Source: Ischnura elegans (taxonomy: Eukaryota; Arthropoda; Insecta; Odonata; Coenagrionidae). From it: a DNA stretch of 64,000 bases. The notes under the pieces are model-generated. The model was not told where the DNA came from. It did no database searches and saw nothing but the letters and a program-made list of their open reading frames with translations. The DNA lies in contig NC_060251.1 of the NCBI RefSeq assembly GCF_921293095.1, forward strand, positions 100,612,566-100,676,565, given 5' to 3'. Position numbers and translations under genes: made by a program. This document shows, in pieces, positions 1 to 12,079 of the stretch. Position 1 is the first letter of the stretch. Every line of letters starts with the position of its first letter.

Positions 1-800
1 GTTGCAATGCCATCAAATTTGCTATGATTTCAAACTAATCTTTAGCTGTGGCCGATCGAGAATGAAAGTCAACTCAATGCATATCTTGAAAAATATGAAG
101 TAAAAATGAATAGGGGTCTGTTTGATCTCTGGAGCAATACTAGTGTGAAGCTGCCGAATATTTCATATGTTACCACCAGACAACTGTTGACTTTGTAATC
201 TAACAACTTTCAATATTCCATCTTTTCTCCAGTTTTTTGTTGTTGTTATGTTTACATGACAACTTGTATCATGAAATGTCTTTACTTTTTTCACATATTG
301 TTGTAGCAGGACTTAGCTCTTAGAGTAAACTTATTCCACTTGTGTTAACTCTATTATTTTAACAACAACGGCCTACTTCCAACAAAAAGTAATAAGCGAA
401 TAAATGAAATATCAATGGGTTAAAAAACCAAGTCTCAAAGTAATTTCTTATGTTATCAAATTGAAAAATCCGTCCCTAAAAAAAAAGAGAGAATTGGATC
501 AGAAGTAATATCTGCTCTGTTTGTCAACCTTACGGCTCTTCGGATGCTGTGGGTTGTGAGATTATTCGAAGGAGACACCCAGCAGCTATAATGATATTTG
601 ATACAAGAGAAGAAAAAATGGAAACAGCCAGCAATTTCCTCCTATAAAGGAAGCAGATCTTAGCTAAAGGTGTGCAGTACAGAGTGGAAGGGGAATGGTG
701 TCCCTGAAAATAGTAGTCGAGCCCAGATAGCAAAATAAATAGACAAATGTCGAACCCACTACGAAGCACCCTCCAAACAATTCAAAACAAGGGTTCACCT
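1..800. other. AT-rich flank, no gene seen
   Basis: Short open frames are present but none has a recognisable domain, splice context or codon pattern. The right part runs into a poly-G/poly-C type MITE relic that begins near 800. I see nothing else that can be supported. Confidence 0.5.
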
Positions 801-1046
801 CTGGAGTGGAGTAGATCCCCCCCAAAAATTCCTTACGGGTGTGAGGAAAAAATTTGTCAGGCTTGTTGATTTCCCCGGAGTGTTCAGATATCGAGATTCG
901 AGTTATTAGGGTTCTAATGTTGATCATATGACTCTTCTAAAATGCTTTAAAAACTTAAAACTCACTAATTATAAAATTTCCCTGGGCAAGATCCCCGGTT
1001 TGGGCCCCCCCAATATTTTTTGCTAGTCGACATCCCTGCCACCATT
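800..1046 (-). mobile_element. MITE relic, related to the one at 15467-15717
   Basis: Read on the minus strand, this stretch matches the MITE at 15467-15717 over most of its length. Shared segments include the run around GGGGGGCCCAAACC, the phrase around GATCATATGACTCTTCTAAAATG in reverse, and the stretch around TCCCCGGAGTGTTCAGATATCGAGA. The poly-C tract lies at 1006-1012. Its ends are less clear than in the other copy. Non-autonomous, no coding capacity. Confidence 0.6.
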
Positions 1047-2075
1047 GATGCTTAAGAAACAGGGCAGCCTTTCACAGCTGGAGGAAAGAAGACAGGTACA
1101 TCAGATACAAGTAAAACTCCACATGACATAAGAAACCCACTCATTGAAGCTATGCATATGTGTACGAATAGCAAGGGGATCTGGTAAAATCAAAGAATGC
1201 ATTAAAACAAAATAAATTCACTATTTTATTTTTGTTCTTGAGTAGCACTACATCTTGCCAGCAAGACTGAAAAATACTGTGCATAACATCTTTTATCTTC
1301 TCTCGCAACAATCATTTCACAAGAAGGAATCCTGTCGAGGCCCTCCAAAGTGACCAATATGCCACCCTGAGCCTTAAATTACTACCTCAATATAAATAAA
1401 TACCACAAGAAGAGAAAAAAAGTCAAAGATTTGTTCTTGGCATAGACCTTGATGAATTGCCAAGGAAATTTTGAAAATGGGAAAATTATTTAATGATAAA
1501 AGAGTCACCATGTGAAGTTCGTAAATACAAGCATTCGACAAATAGAACTCCGACTAATTTCACCCTCACAAACTTCTAAAGCATCATGTTATTTCACAAC
1601 AAATTCCTGCCATAATCTTTGGTTTATCAAATGATGTATTTTCATCATTTCATAAAAGTGAAAAGATAGGGATTTTTCAGCAACTGAGACCCGACACCCA
1701 TATAGGTACCAAAATGACATGGGAGGATTATTATAAATCCTTTGGCACATTCATTTTGAAATTTTCACACACACTGAATAAATATTCAATTTCCATGTTA
1801 AAAAAAAACAAAATGCTGACCAAGGCGTGGAAATTCAAACATCACACTCCACAAGACTCACATTGTGACGCCAACCCATTTAAACAGCATAACTCTACTC
1901 CATAGGAACCATCAGATGGTAACTTAATAGGCATAAAAACATGCTTTAAAATTCAAGAGAATTGCTCTGAAACTTCATACACAATCAAATAAAAGCTGAT
2001 TTAATGTGTAAGCCCAACCTTGGCATCAGCAGGTACATCAATTAAATTTTTTTGCTACCCTAAACTGCAATATTT
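1047..2075. other. Non-coding stretch downstream of the HIG1 gene
   Basis: AT-rich sequence between the MITE relic and the HIG1 gene stop codon. The part next to 2075 probably includes the HIG1 3' UTR, which lies at lower coordinates because the gene is on the minus strand. The small plus-strand frame at 1714-1905 shows no family resemblance and is probably chance. Confidence 0.45.
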
Positions 2076-2272
2076 TCAATTGTCTTTTTTCCACTTCCCA
2101 GGGAACACATACTCATTCATCATGTTGTAGATCACTCCCAACATCAAGGCACCGACCACAGCCCCCTGGGCACCTACTCGAAGTTGCATAAGGTACACTG
2201 ATGTTGACATTTTTCCTTTGTTCTTGAAGGCATACACTCCATAACTAACGGCACCTATCAATCCTGTGAGTC
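2076..2272 (-). CDS. HIGD1A: HIG1 gene, coding exon 2
   Basis: It starts after a TTTTAG acceptor, completes the split glycine codon, encodes both membrane segments and the RVGAQG motif, and ends at the stop codon at 2076-2078. Confidence 0.9.
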
Positions 2273-4487
2273 CTAAAATCAGTAAATATGATTAAAAATT
2301 AGAAAAGCAAATATCTTTTAAAGGTCAGATTGACGGGAGAATCAGAAAATTGATATTCACTGTTAATGCTAAAGAATTTAGTATTACTTATTTTATATTG
2401 ACAGGGGAGTCAGATAATTGATATTTACTGTCAATGCTAAAGAATTTAATATTACCTTTTTTCATTAAAAATACAAGTCAACTTGCTAAATAAATTATAG
2501 AGTCGATCAGTCTTCCATTTTTTATAAATCGGATGTCATTAGACCCAACAGAAGGATTTTTGCTCAGTACATCGTAGGTGAGCCTGATTTTATTGTATGA
2601 ATCATGCTTCAGCTACAGATACCAAACACAATTCTCAACCATAGAATCTAAAAGTGTTTAGACCTAACAAACCATATTTGCTAAAAACAGTTCTTTCAGT
2701 GTACACATTTATTTTCACTGCCAGCCGTATGAAAGTTAGTAAGTTTGAGGGGTGCTTTGCATGGCTCTAAATGAGATCCAGTGACATGGTCAGCAGGAAT
2801 GCATAATGCCATCAATTAAGTATGAGTTAAGGTTGCCAGTTTTTATGGCTAATAGCTTGAGAAATACGCATTGAATCAAAAAATGAAAAAATATTGGTCT
2901 CTCTGCATATTTTAAAGATTCCATCACAATCAATAAGAAAAAAATTGGGAGAATGAACCCATTACCCAACTGACCAACAAATATTTTGCTACAGCAGAGA
3001 TTTTGTATCATCCACAGTCATATACAGAATACTAAACCTATCCAACCACACTGAAGTCCGAGGAACCAAGAGCTCCCCAGGTTATAGGCAAGATTTTGTT
3101 AGATGCATGATTTTTATGAATTACATAGTTATTTGGCATTCGTGATGGTGAATACTGCTAACACAAAACTATACTAAGCAATAAAATATTTATTTTCTCT
3201 CAGAAAATAAAAATTGATACATTTTTAATTGTTCACCAATTTAGTTTTTTATGACGAGGGTTTCATCATATATGTACCGACATTTTCAACTGATGAATAG
3301 ATTAGAATGCATATAAGATTTCAGGCAAAGGGTAAGAAGACACGAGAATGGTGGAGGATTGGAAGAATGATAAAAATTTCATACCCCATGCTGCAAGACT
3401 CACTCTGCGCACTCATAACCTCAATTGTCCCAGTCCAAGCAGTCATCAGGCTCTGGCAATTCATCCCACAGCTATCTCTACGTGTTTTATACAGGTTTGG
3501 TCCCCATGGCTATTGCATAGGTCACCTATCCATTCTTTAGATGGCTACTTCTCCCAATTTCAGCTCATAAATTAACTACTTGTCACCAGACGGATCAATT
3601 CTCATGGAATGAAAAATGGCTAACCCCTCCTGATCCATATCATTTTCATAATATGAGGCTTTGAAATGTTAAACATCAGCATCCCTCACACCAACAAAGC
3701 TGTGGAAAGTTACTGACACCATTAGCTAATCAAATCCAATCAATGAAGTACTACAACATCCTAAGGGATGGAGTAAGCCCATTCCTTGGTCACAACTTTA
3801 TGGGGATGCAGAACTACCACGTCAATGAATACGTAGTTCAGGAGGTTCTCCCTTCGAAAATTGATATGCATAAGATGAATATGCAACTTACAATTCATTT
3901 TTATTTATTTATTTCAAAAGCCCACGTACAAAATTTTCAATTTACAGTGGCGCAATAACAAGAAATAATATTATAATACATTAACTGGTGAAATAAAAAT
4001 TTGCAAACTTGGCTCTTATCTAATCTTTCTTGCAAGCATACTTCTTTATACAGTTTCTAACTACTTCTTGCCATAATCTTCATCATGCTTTAGGTATTTG
4101 CTCCTTATACTTGTTAGTCATTGAGCCAAGGTGAACTGACAACCTAGTCAAAATGTGGACATGATCAATGAAATAAATAAACACAGGCCAAATGGATAAA
4201 AGAAACTGCGTTAGATGGCACAAGGAGAAAAAGAAGGAAATACAAAACTTAAGATTGAAGGTCTGTGGATGTAACAACTAAATTAAGTGACTGACAACTA
4301 TTCCAGCCAAGAATACTAATGAATAACCTGATCGATTAAACACCTTCAAATGAATAATTACATTTTATGGCCAAAGACAAAAATTGACCAACTTACCTAC
4401 AACAAGAAAGGGTGCATCTCTTGCTTTCCTTGCCAATCTCTGGGAGTGGCTTTCTTCATCAAGAGCCACAGGCGATGACGCAGACAT
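2076..4487 (-). CDS. HIGD1A: HIG1 domain family protein (HIGD1-type), two exons
   Basis: Exon 1 (4487 to 4397) and exon 2 (2272 to 2076) join in phase at a split glycine codon and give a 95-residue protein, typical of the family. The N-terminal third has the conserved RKARDAPF segment (residues about 20-27). Two hydrophobic segments follow: about 28-47 (VVGLTGLIGAVSYGVYAF) and about 60-83, which contains the family motif LRVGAQGAVVGA. The C-terminus ends KWKKDN. Known family role: small inner-mitochondrial-membrane proteins that help assemble or stabilise respiratory complexes III and IV and respond to hypoxia. Donor (GTAAGT) and acceptor (TTTTAG) are visible on the minus strand. The start is the only ATG ahead of the conserved region. 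HIGD1 rather than HIGD2 is chosen from length and motif; the paralogue is less certain than the family. Confidence 0.88.
2273..4396 (-). other. HIG1 gene intron
   Basis: A 2.1 kb intron of AT-rich sequence. I recognised no transposon ends or coding remnant in it. A nearly duplicated phrase occurs near 2327-2370 and 2404-2445 (TCAGA-AATTGATATTCACTGT-AATGCTAAAGAATTTA type), a local direct repeat of about 55 bp. Confidence 0.6.
4397..4487 (-). CDS. HIGD1A: HIG1 gene, coding exon 1
   Basis: The ATG is at 4487-4485. It encodes residues 1-30 (MSASSPVALDEES and on to APFLVV) and ends with the first base of a glycine codon at a GTAAGT donor. Confidence 0.88.
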
Positions 4488-4558
4488 GTTCTATGGATTA
4501 AGTAGATACTAATTTTAGTAAAAACACTAATAAAAGAGAGGAATGACTTCATTGGTCA

Positions 4559-4751
4559 TGCCTAAAGGCCACTATACACGGTGAATGATCAGGCCATCAT
4601 TCATGGGATCATGCGAGAAAACTACAACATGTACTGACTTTCATTGTATGATCATGCTCATGACGGTTCATTCACGAATTTTTCCGTTATACAGAGTGAA
4701 TAATTTCATTCACATAATCATTCGCATGATCATTCACCGCCTTTAGGGCAT
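4559..4751. mobile_element. Short inverted-repeat MITE
   Basis: The left end (GCCTAAAGGCCACTATACAC then GGTGAATGATC) and the reversed right end (GCCCTAAAGGC then GGTGAATGATC) form imperfect terminal inverted repeats around about 190 bp. The interior is rich in ATTCA/TGAAT words in both orientations. It lies upstream of the HIG1 start codon, so it may lie in or near the promoter. The superfamily is not assigned. Confidence 0.55.
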
Positions 4752-5526
4752 TATGCCCTGAGGAAGACAATTGTCAAGGGAAAAGTGGATGGCAAAAAAC
4801 TTGCTAATCATAACAGATTTCATACAAACTCTCCATTTAAATTTTGTTGACACTTCCCTGATTCCCAGGAAGGATTTGAAAAATGTGTGTAACTTTATAT
4901 AAAAGACAAAGCACTGATATATGTATAGGGATTAAAAGCAAAAATGCAGCAAAGTTTCAAGTAAAATAGTCAAGCAGCACTTATTTGGTGCTCTGTATGC
5001 CATCCAGCTAGGACGGAAACAAAACTACCAACTTGCTTCTCAAATGCAGAAATGCTGCCATGTTAAATCATAATTTTAATATTTTTTCTTTGTATCCATC
5101 AGGTATTTTCCTGAAATTGATATGACTTCTCTGAACAGCGTAAATCCTTTAGTATGTATGCCGGATGTCTCAAAATGAATAGCAAGGTTTTAATGTGCTA
5201 AAATACTCATTACACTTAACTTACAGCAGCAAATGATATCATCCAATGACATCATCCACTCATCCAATAAAAGAGCAACTCAAATCAATTTTGTTGGTAT
5301 TAAACAACGAGCACCCAATGTTTCCACCGCCATCAGTTAGAAAGCACTCGTAGCAAAGATGAGGACTAGTTAACAGAAAGCTTTTTCTATTTTAAAGCTT
5401 GCTAAGACGGAATATGTATGTAGTTACTGTGCAACGTGCATTCTGTATTAAGTTCGGTTGTGATTCTCCAAGTGATAATAACTTCCGTACCTCTGCTACC
5501 AGCTGACCTTTTCGAATTAAGAAACA
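4752..5526. other. Upstream flank of the HIG1 gene, no gene seen
   Basis: AT-rich sequence between two mobile elements. It could hold the HIG1 promoter and 5' UTR, but no specific core element can be assigned from sequence alone. Confidence 0.4.
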
Positions 5527-6281
5527 CAATAGGGTGGTTTCCTATTATTTTTTTATTGCTTTAATCGAAAGATTATTAATCCTGGAGTACGTATTTCACG
5601 CTTTTAGATTTTTAAATGACAACATCTATTTTTCGCGATTAAATGAAAAGTGAAAATTTTCAAGCGCGCGAAAACGCGACGCTTAAGTATGAATGCTCGG
5701 TCGGTATAAAAGGAAATATCTCGGCACGTCGTATTTCTGGTTCCCCCTCCCGCCCGGTGAGGTGACCTTGAGGCGAGGCTTAGCGCTGATACGTCGCAGG
5801 ATGCTAGTACCTTGTTGGATTCATGGTTAAATAAAAAACACAGTACTATTCCACAACCTTATATTTTTGCAGTCTACTAGTTTCAACGTTACAACGTCAG
5901 GATGGTAGCGCTTGGCTTAAAAAAGGTTTATTAATACCTTATCAAACGAAGAAAACTTTCCGAACTTAGCCAGTTTTAATAGGTGATTATTAAGACATGT
6001 TTCCCTGAGCTCTGTGCCTCATGCATGCATTGGTAACCTCAGACGATGTATAACTCCTATCCTCTCGTGTAGAAACTAGGTCCCTGTGACGTCATGCGGA
6101 GTGGAATCGCATGGGCGCCTATCTGGTCTTTTTCAAATGAGGATAAAATTTGACCCTTGCCATTCGTCTAAACCGGTATTTCAAAAACCAAATAATTTGT
6201 GTATTATGAATACACCAATGGTGGGTAACGAATCGCAATCAATGCCTTTCGTTTTCTTTGATGAAGGAAACTACCCTATTG
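5527..6281 (+). mobile_element. Short P-like DNA transposon, deletion derivative
   Basis: It is bounded by CAATAGGGTGGTTTCC on the left and GGAAACTACCCTATTG on the right, a terminal inverted repeat of about 16 bp. Both ends and several hundred internal bases match, in opposite orientation, the larger element at 53613-55419, which carries a THAP-domain frame. This copy lacks that coding middle. The left 110 bp align with the right part of the larger copy, and the region about 5930-6281 aligns with its left part. The 8-bp flanks (AAGAAACA and AAGCAGCT) agree at only five positions, so the target duplication is uncertain. Assignment to the P superfamily rests on the THAP domain of the sister copy. 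Confidence 0.65.
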
Positions 6282-8312
6282 AAGCAGCTGTTGCAACAAT
6301 TACTCAAAGAGACACGAATCAACATTTGGGAAGAATTTGTATGTTGTCCTGATGCATGACGTGTGACGAATGGTGTTCACATTGAACACTTCATGGCTTC
6401 TAGGTAAAACTGTTTGAGTTGCTCTTTCGTTTGGTACATTCACAAAATAAAAGATATAAATTACTATACACAAAAATTACCATTATAACCATTAGTTCCC
6501 ACAAAAGGAGATTTATGTGAAGAAAAAAGAAATGAGACAAAAGTACTTGTGAGCATAAAGCAATGTTTAGCAATAAATTACATGAACAATGAATGGAAAA
6601 AACATGCCATTAGATGAGAGCTCTAAAATTAGGTATGCAAGTGCCAAAGAAAAAGCTTTTCACCAAATGTATCTGGCAAACTACTCTTACATAGAATGAT
6701 TAATATGAAAAACATGGTATTGGAGGAGCATTAGCTTACATTATTTCATAAAAGTAACAGTATATAATAAGAAACACAAATTTGAAACAGAAGTACATAG
6801 GGAAAGCTAATAGCCAAGCAGGTCATCTAAACAAGCGCATTCATCCAGAATGAACAATTAGGAAGATTAAGAAAACCACTCACATTGTCTGTCATTCTGC
6901 AAATTCAAGTAATACCTAAAAATTGCACTCAAATTAGTCCAAGATTACAGATTATGCCAAGATACATCACCCAGTAAATCTAATATGACTGTACTACCTA
7001 GTACTACTTCATTGAGCTAAATAGATTTGATAGACAATATGTTTCCATAAGGGTTTAGCTGACCTACTGAAATGGATTGAGATATGTGTATACACACATG
7101 ATGGTATGACATCCTCTCAGTAAAAGAAAATTTGAATAAATTCTAAGTGAAATTATTAAGTCCAAATTAGTGAGAAAGTGTGAGAGTGTAAGCATTAAAT
7201 CCAAAAGAGGGAGAATGACTCATAAAACAGCAATCTTGTGAACGGCCATCAACTTCATATGGTTACAAATGCATTACTCCTCAGCATATCGTCGTCTACT
7301 CAGCCGCGAATATGACGCAACCTGTGTACGTGCAAAGGTAGGAAGTCATTCATTCCTCGATGGTTACAACATTTAGTGCGAGGTAAATGCAGGCTTTGAA
7401 TTTTTTCAGCGGAAGGTCTCACTAAAAGTTATAACGAATGTTCATTCAACTGAGTTCTCATTAATAGGCAGTGGAAACATTGGATTGGAGACATGGGAAA
7501 GTTTGTCAGGGTAAAATATCAATAAACCAGGGACAACAGGAAGGATTTCTCGGCTAGATGTATTCAACCTTGAAGAGAGACGTAGTGTGAGAAAAACATA
7601 GGAAACTACACACTTGGTAATTTGTTCTTTGCTCGGGAAACCTTGACCCAGAAATTCAAGTTATGGCGGTCATCCTAAAGGTTAAAGTCAATCGGCCAGA
7701 ACAATGATTTGTCTAAATTACAATTTATTAGGTAAAAAATGCGTCACAATTCTTGACGAGGGCCGAGGGCAATTTAAACCTCTAGTTCTCATCTCAACAA
7801 TACCAGAACTGATAAAAAGAAATCCTTTACTTACCGTATTATATTACAAGCCTGATATGCCTTCCGACAAGAGATCATGCAGCGGGTTCAGGGATGAGAC
7901 TTGGGTCCTATTATGTCTTGATTAAACCTTTCACTACACTACCAGCTAAAATTCCTTAAGCAACTTCGATTGCAAGATGCACCTGACTCAAACGCAGAAA
8001 ACGTAATGGACATTTACGTCATTCAAACAGATGACTGACTAACGAAAACTTTCAAAACCGTACTACTAGAGCCATCTGTTGGTGATAAGAAAAGCTAAAT
8101 TATCCTCTTGGCCGAGGGAGGTAATCCAAATGCGAATTCCACGGAGATAACTTCATAAATTTTTACGCTAATTGACATAAACTTGTAAGATTAGTTTGCG
8201 GACGAAAAAAATATTCTCACTGTGATTTGGGAGGTTTTGCAGTCTATAATGTCCACCAACTGCGGAAAATTATTGGGAAAAATTCATCAACTACTATGGT
8301 GACAGCATATTT
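6282..8312. other. Non-coding stretch, no gene seen
   Basis: About 2 kb of AT-rich sequence. The longest open frame (7704-7925, plus) has no recognisable domain or splice context. I see no repeats with clear ends. Confidence 0.5.
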
Positions 8313-8424
8313 CCCCCTATGAAAAAATTGTATAAACCTGTTTCAAATTTTTATACATTGCCATTGTAATATATAAGAATGTATAAAAATTTGAAACAGG
8401 TTCATACAATTTTTTCATAGGGGT
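8313..8424. mobile_element. Palindromic hairpin MITE, copy 1
   Basis: The left arm begins CCCCTATGAAAAAATTGTAT and the right arm is its near-perfect reverse complement. The arms are about 50 nt around a spacer of about 15 to 20 nt. A second copy lies at 17664-17783. The element is too small to code. If transcribed, it would fold into a long hairpin. Confidence 0.75.
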
Positions 8425-8710
8425 CTGCAGCAATGGATTAAGAAAAATGCAATAATAAAGTGGAGATGAAAAGTAAGTAGTTAACAGGTGATATACGCAT
8501 GAATAAAATCATAGATGAGTAATACAGGAGCGAGGCGTCATAGATTGTTTTTTTCAAATGTAAAACTGTGATAGCATGCCTATGGAGTCGGTAAATATAT
8601 ATAGTTAGACTAATATATAATGGGGAAAAACAAAGTTACAGACTTGCCCTTCAGTGTGTAGGTGCAATTAGTGCTTAGATACGATGAGGATTATAATATA
8701 TGTTATAATA

Positions 8711-9665
8711 CGAGGGTTGTACCAAAAGTAAGGTTCCCATATTTTTTACAAATACAAAACTATGTTTATTTACATTAATTTTCACATCGTTGAAAAGCTT
8801 ATATACTTTTGCCTATTTTTCAACGTAGTCTCCATTTTTTTCGACACACTTTTAAAGACAGTGGTCCAGCTTTTTTATCCCTAAGTTGAAGAAGTCTCCC
8901 GCCAACCTGTTTAGGAAGTGTGTGACCTCTGCTCGGACTTCATCGTCGCTCTTGAAGCGTTTGCCACCTAAGAGTTTTGTTTCGGGGATATAATGAAACA
9001 CCCATGCTTCATCTCCTGTGACGATAGAGGATAGAGACCAACAACTCCTCCCCCCCCCCTAAAATTGTTGAAGAAATTTGCGAGCACAGTCAAGGCGTTG
9101 CTGCATGTGTCCGTCAGTCAGCATACGGGGGACCCAGCAAGCACACATCTTGCAATAACCCAACGTTTCTGTTAAAATTCTTTCAATTATGCCGTGGGAA
9201 GCTTCAGGGATGCGTTCAACAAGTTCATGGACAGTGACCCTCCGATCTTTGAGCAGCTCACTATTGATCTTCTGGACAATCCAAAACTGGCGGTCTTCCA
9301 CTCCGTTCTTTATTGTGAACTTCCGTGCGACCCTCGGCAAAAGCCCTGCAACATTTGCGGACGAGCTGAAAGGACGTGCACTCTTCACCGTAAAGTTCAG
9401 TCAGGTGCTGATGAATCTCCAATGGCGGTAACTTCCTTGCAAGGAAAAATCGGATTATTGCTCGATCCTCACACTTGGCGGCAACGGGGATCATCACTTT
9501 CATTGTTGACGGTTGCTAAGCCAAAAATGAGCGATACAGTGAATCGCCGGCTGGCGGACTCGAGAGTAGGGGAACCACTGCACACAGCAATGTTGTGGGA
9601 TTTAGCGTAGCACCTTTGCTCAACACTGTAGCTCATTGGGAACCTTACTTTTGGTACAACCCTTG
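8711..9665 (-). mobile_element. Mariner element, internally deleted copy
   Basis: Terminal inverted repeats (CGAGGGTTGTACCAAAAGTA and its reverse with one change) are flanked by TA at 8709-8710 and 9666-9667, the standard mariner target. Length is 955 bp against 1334 bp for the sister at 50212-51545. The missing block of about 380 bp lies in the middle-to-C-terminal part of the transposase, with the junction near 8970-8985. The minus strand keeps the N-terminal half of a mariner transposase (frames about 9503 to 9060: helix-turn-helix words such as IRFFLARKLPP and VTVHELVERIPEASHG), but in more than one frame, so it is dead. Confidence 0.88.
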
Positions 9666-10621
9666 TATAAACAAGCTTAATAATTTATGGAAGAATACAA
9701 CAATCTAATAAATATACTATGCCCAATAGCCACAACCATGGTCCTTGCCACAACATAAAGTGTTCATCAAGTGACTGCCTATCACAAAAAAATACATAAT
9801 AGCTAATCTTTTCATGTAGGTGTACCATCTTCAATGGGTTAACCAGTAAAAAAGATATATTACAAGTAGAATAAATCAAAATATTCATTTTGGCTTGCGT
9901 TTGGATTTCAGCAATTACATAAATTTGTTTGCATTAAATACTTTTAAGTGCTACATCAATGGAAACTTAGTCTCCATCATTGCTTACATTAAAAAACAGC
10001 AATGTTAATCACTTTCTTACAGAAGATGTATCTTCTCCACAAAACAACATCAGCAAAGATTTCCGTTAAAAAATATGATACGTTGAAAATAAGTTCAGAA
10101 TATTAAAGTTTTCAAGTGCAAAGACAAACAACTTTTTCCCTGATAAACACAGATTATCTTTCTGAGTGTGTCCATAAGCTAAAGTGATATCAATATGGAC
10201 ATCGACCTCAAACCGATCAATTAAACTTTTTAATAAATTGAAACTGACACCTTGGGTACCATCATAGACACTTATTACCAACAGTTTCAAGTGTGATATC
10301 CTAATTATTGTACCAAGATGCTCAGGTAGGGCCCCTTCCGGGTGGATGCAATTCACAATTTATACAATAGAAAAAAATATTGATGGAGAATAAATTGGGG
10401 AATTTTTAAATTACAGCTTCTCCTGAGATAGAGACTTTTAACTGTTCAACTTACAAATATCCAAGTTACAACCAATATTATTTTGAAAAACAAGCATTGA
10501 AACATACCTAAAATTTCTTTTTGAAAATACCACAGCAATCACTAGCACATGATAGCAATGTGTTCCTATCAAGACTTTTCCTCACCGGTGTTATTTTTTG
10601 CAATTTTGTTGTAATTCATAA
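9666..10621. other. Non-coding stretch, no gene seen
   Basis: AT-rich sequence between the mariner and a MITE. The minus-strand frame 10066-10356 has no recognisable family. Confidence 0.45.
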
Positions 10622-10861
10622 AGGCCTGGTTACACAATTCATTAACACGTACGGGTTCATGTCTAAATGTATGAAAACGAGAATGAACGCCAAAATGCAC
10701 CGTGTAACCACCCAACTTGTGCGAATGCATGCACAGAAAATAGAACCTGTTCTAATTTGCTTCATGCATCATTTGTGGTTAGTACATGTTCCGTTCCACC
10801 AAAATCATTCATGCAAACGTACATTAACTTGTACGTGCTAATGTACTGTGTAACCAGGCCT
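10622..10861. mobile_element. MITE of the GGCCTG-TTACAC family, copy 1
   Basis: The left end AGGCCTGGTTACACA and the reversed right end AGGCCTGGTTACACAGTACA are matching inverted repeats extending about 40 bp. Two relatives lie at 19404-19667 and 41007-41676, sharing internal phrases such as ACATGT-CGTTCC/GGAAC and CACGTACGGGTT. No coding capacity. No clear target duplication was found. Confidence 0.7.
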
Positions 10862-12079
10862 ATAGTCATAATTTTCTTAGAATACTAAAATTAAAGGATT
10901 ACACATGAAAAGTGTCTTTACCTCAGTGTGAATCCATGTCAGTCGGTACAGCAATATCTTGGGCTAAATTTTGCCTAGTAGAAGATTTAATAGCTGGTTA
11001 TGTCACTTCCAACTTCCAACCAATCCAAACTACAACCAAGTTTTTCTGAACACTAGTATCCTTTTTGTAAGTGGAGGAGTACTCGTAGTACATATGTATT
11101 ACCTATATACCAACAGATGTGGGGGGGACTGTTTGTTTTTTGGGGGATTATGCAATAATCATTCACAGGGATGGGCAAACATAACTACAGATACATACAA
11201 AGTCGTTGCTCTCACCATCTGTTGTGGGAATCAAGTTTACCCTGGCAACAACGTTGTTATCATCCCTCCAATAAACACATGATTGATGAACAGGATTTCA
11301 ATATTGGTGGATAAGTATACATTGAGTAGGGATTATTCTGTGAATAAACACGGGCTATAGAGAAAATACAACAAAAATAATGTGGAAGAGTATTAGATGC
11401 AAGTATGAAGAGATACATAGCAAGTAGTGATAGATTGGAATTAGTAGGAACAATGAATTGCTTGACATGAAGGGTGAAGTGAGAATTCTGATGTAAAGAA
11501 TACAATGAAATTCTAAGGAGACCCAGTTGGTGTGATAGCAAAAGAGTTGATTGTGGACCCAAGTTCAAATCCTGATGGTGGCAAGGATTTTGCAGAGGTT
11601 GCCCAATCCAATGATTGTTTGCGAATTCAGAAATAATTAGTGTTAAAAGGTACATTTCTCTGCACTAAAGTAACATGATTGAAGGAGCAATAGCTACTTA
11701 GCACCTTCCATTTATGATGATTTTCACAGAAACCGAGGAAGATAATGAATTTGACAGTTTTTTTCACTTATGCTTCTTAACCATTTTCCTCAATTTTGGA
11801 GAACACCAGTGGGGATATAATTTCTCTTAACTGCCCTTGTGCAAATATTTCCGTTACATTTTTAGAAATACTCATGTGGTGTACGAAATGGGATACTTTT
11901 CAAACTAATACCATTAAAACCCTTCACCACACACTGAGATTTACAGCAGGAAGTCCCAGTGTGTGGGTAACTGGGGCTTTCGACTTCGCCAATCACAATA
12001 TGCTTTATGATCTTCGGTTTACGGGAAGCTCTAGAGTTTAGTAGCAAGAGAAAAAATTATAACTCAGAAAAATTATGAT
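10862..12079. other. ALG14 downstream flank with a tRNA-like SINE head
   Basis: Mostly non-coding. Around 11519-11600 there is a tRNA-like phrase: a box-A-like TTGGTGTGATAGCAAAAGAG followed about 25 bp later by a box-B-like AAGTTCAAATCC. This suggests a decayed tRNA-derived SINE. A small frame across it on the minus strand reads DLNLGP, the usual translation of such a SINE. The ALG14 3' UTR probably occupies the part next to 12079. Confidence 0.45.

Noticed and set aside
6086-6352. Plus-strand 88-codon frame
   Set aside because: It crosses the right terminus of the P-like element into flanking DNA, so it cannot be a conserved gene.
9189-9610. Plus-strand frames across the mariner
   Set aside because: They are antisense shadows of the minus-strand transposase.
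11260-11655. 131-codon minus-strand frame with DLNLGP
   Set aside because: This phrase is the usual translation of a tRNA-derived SINE head, and box-A and box-B-like words lie in the same place.
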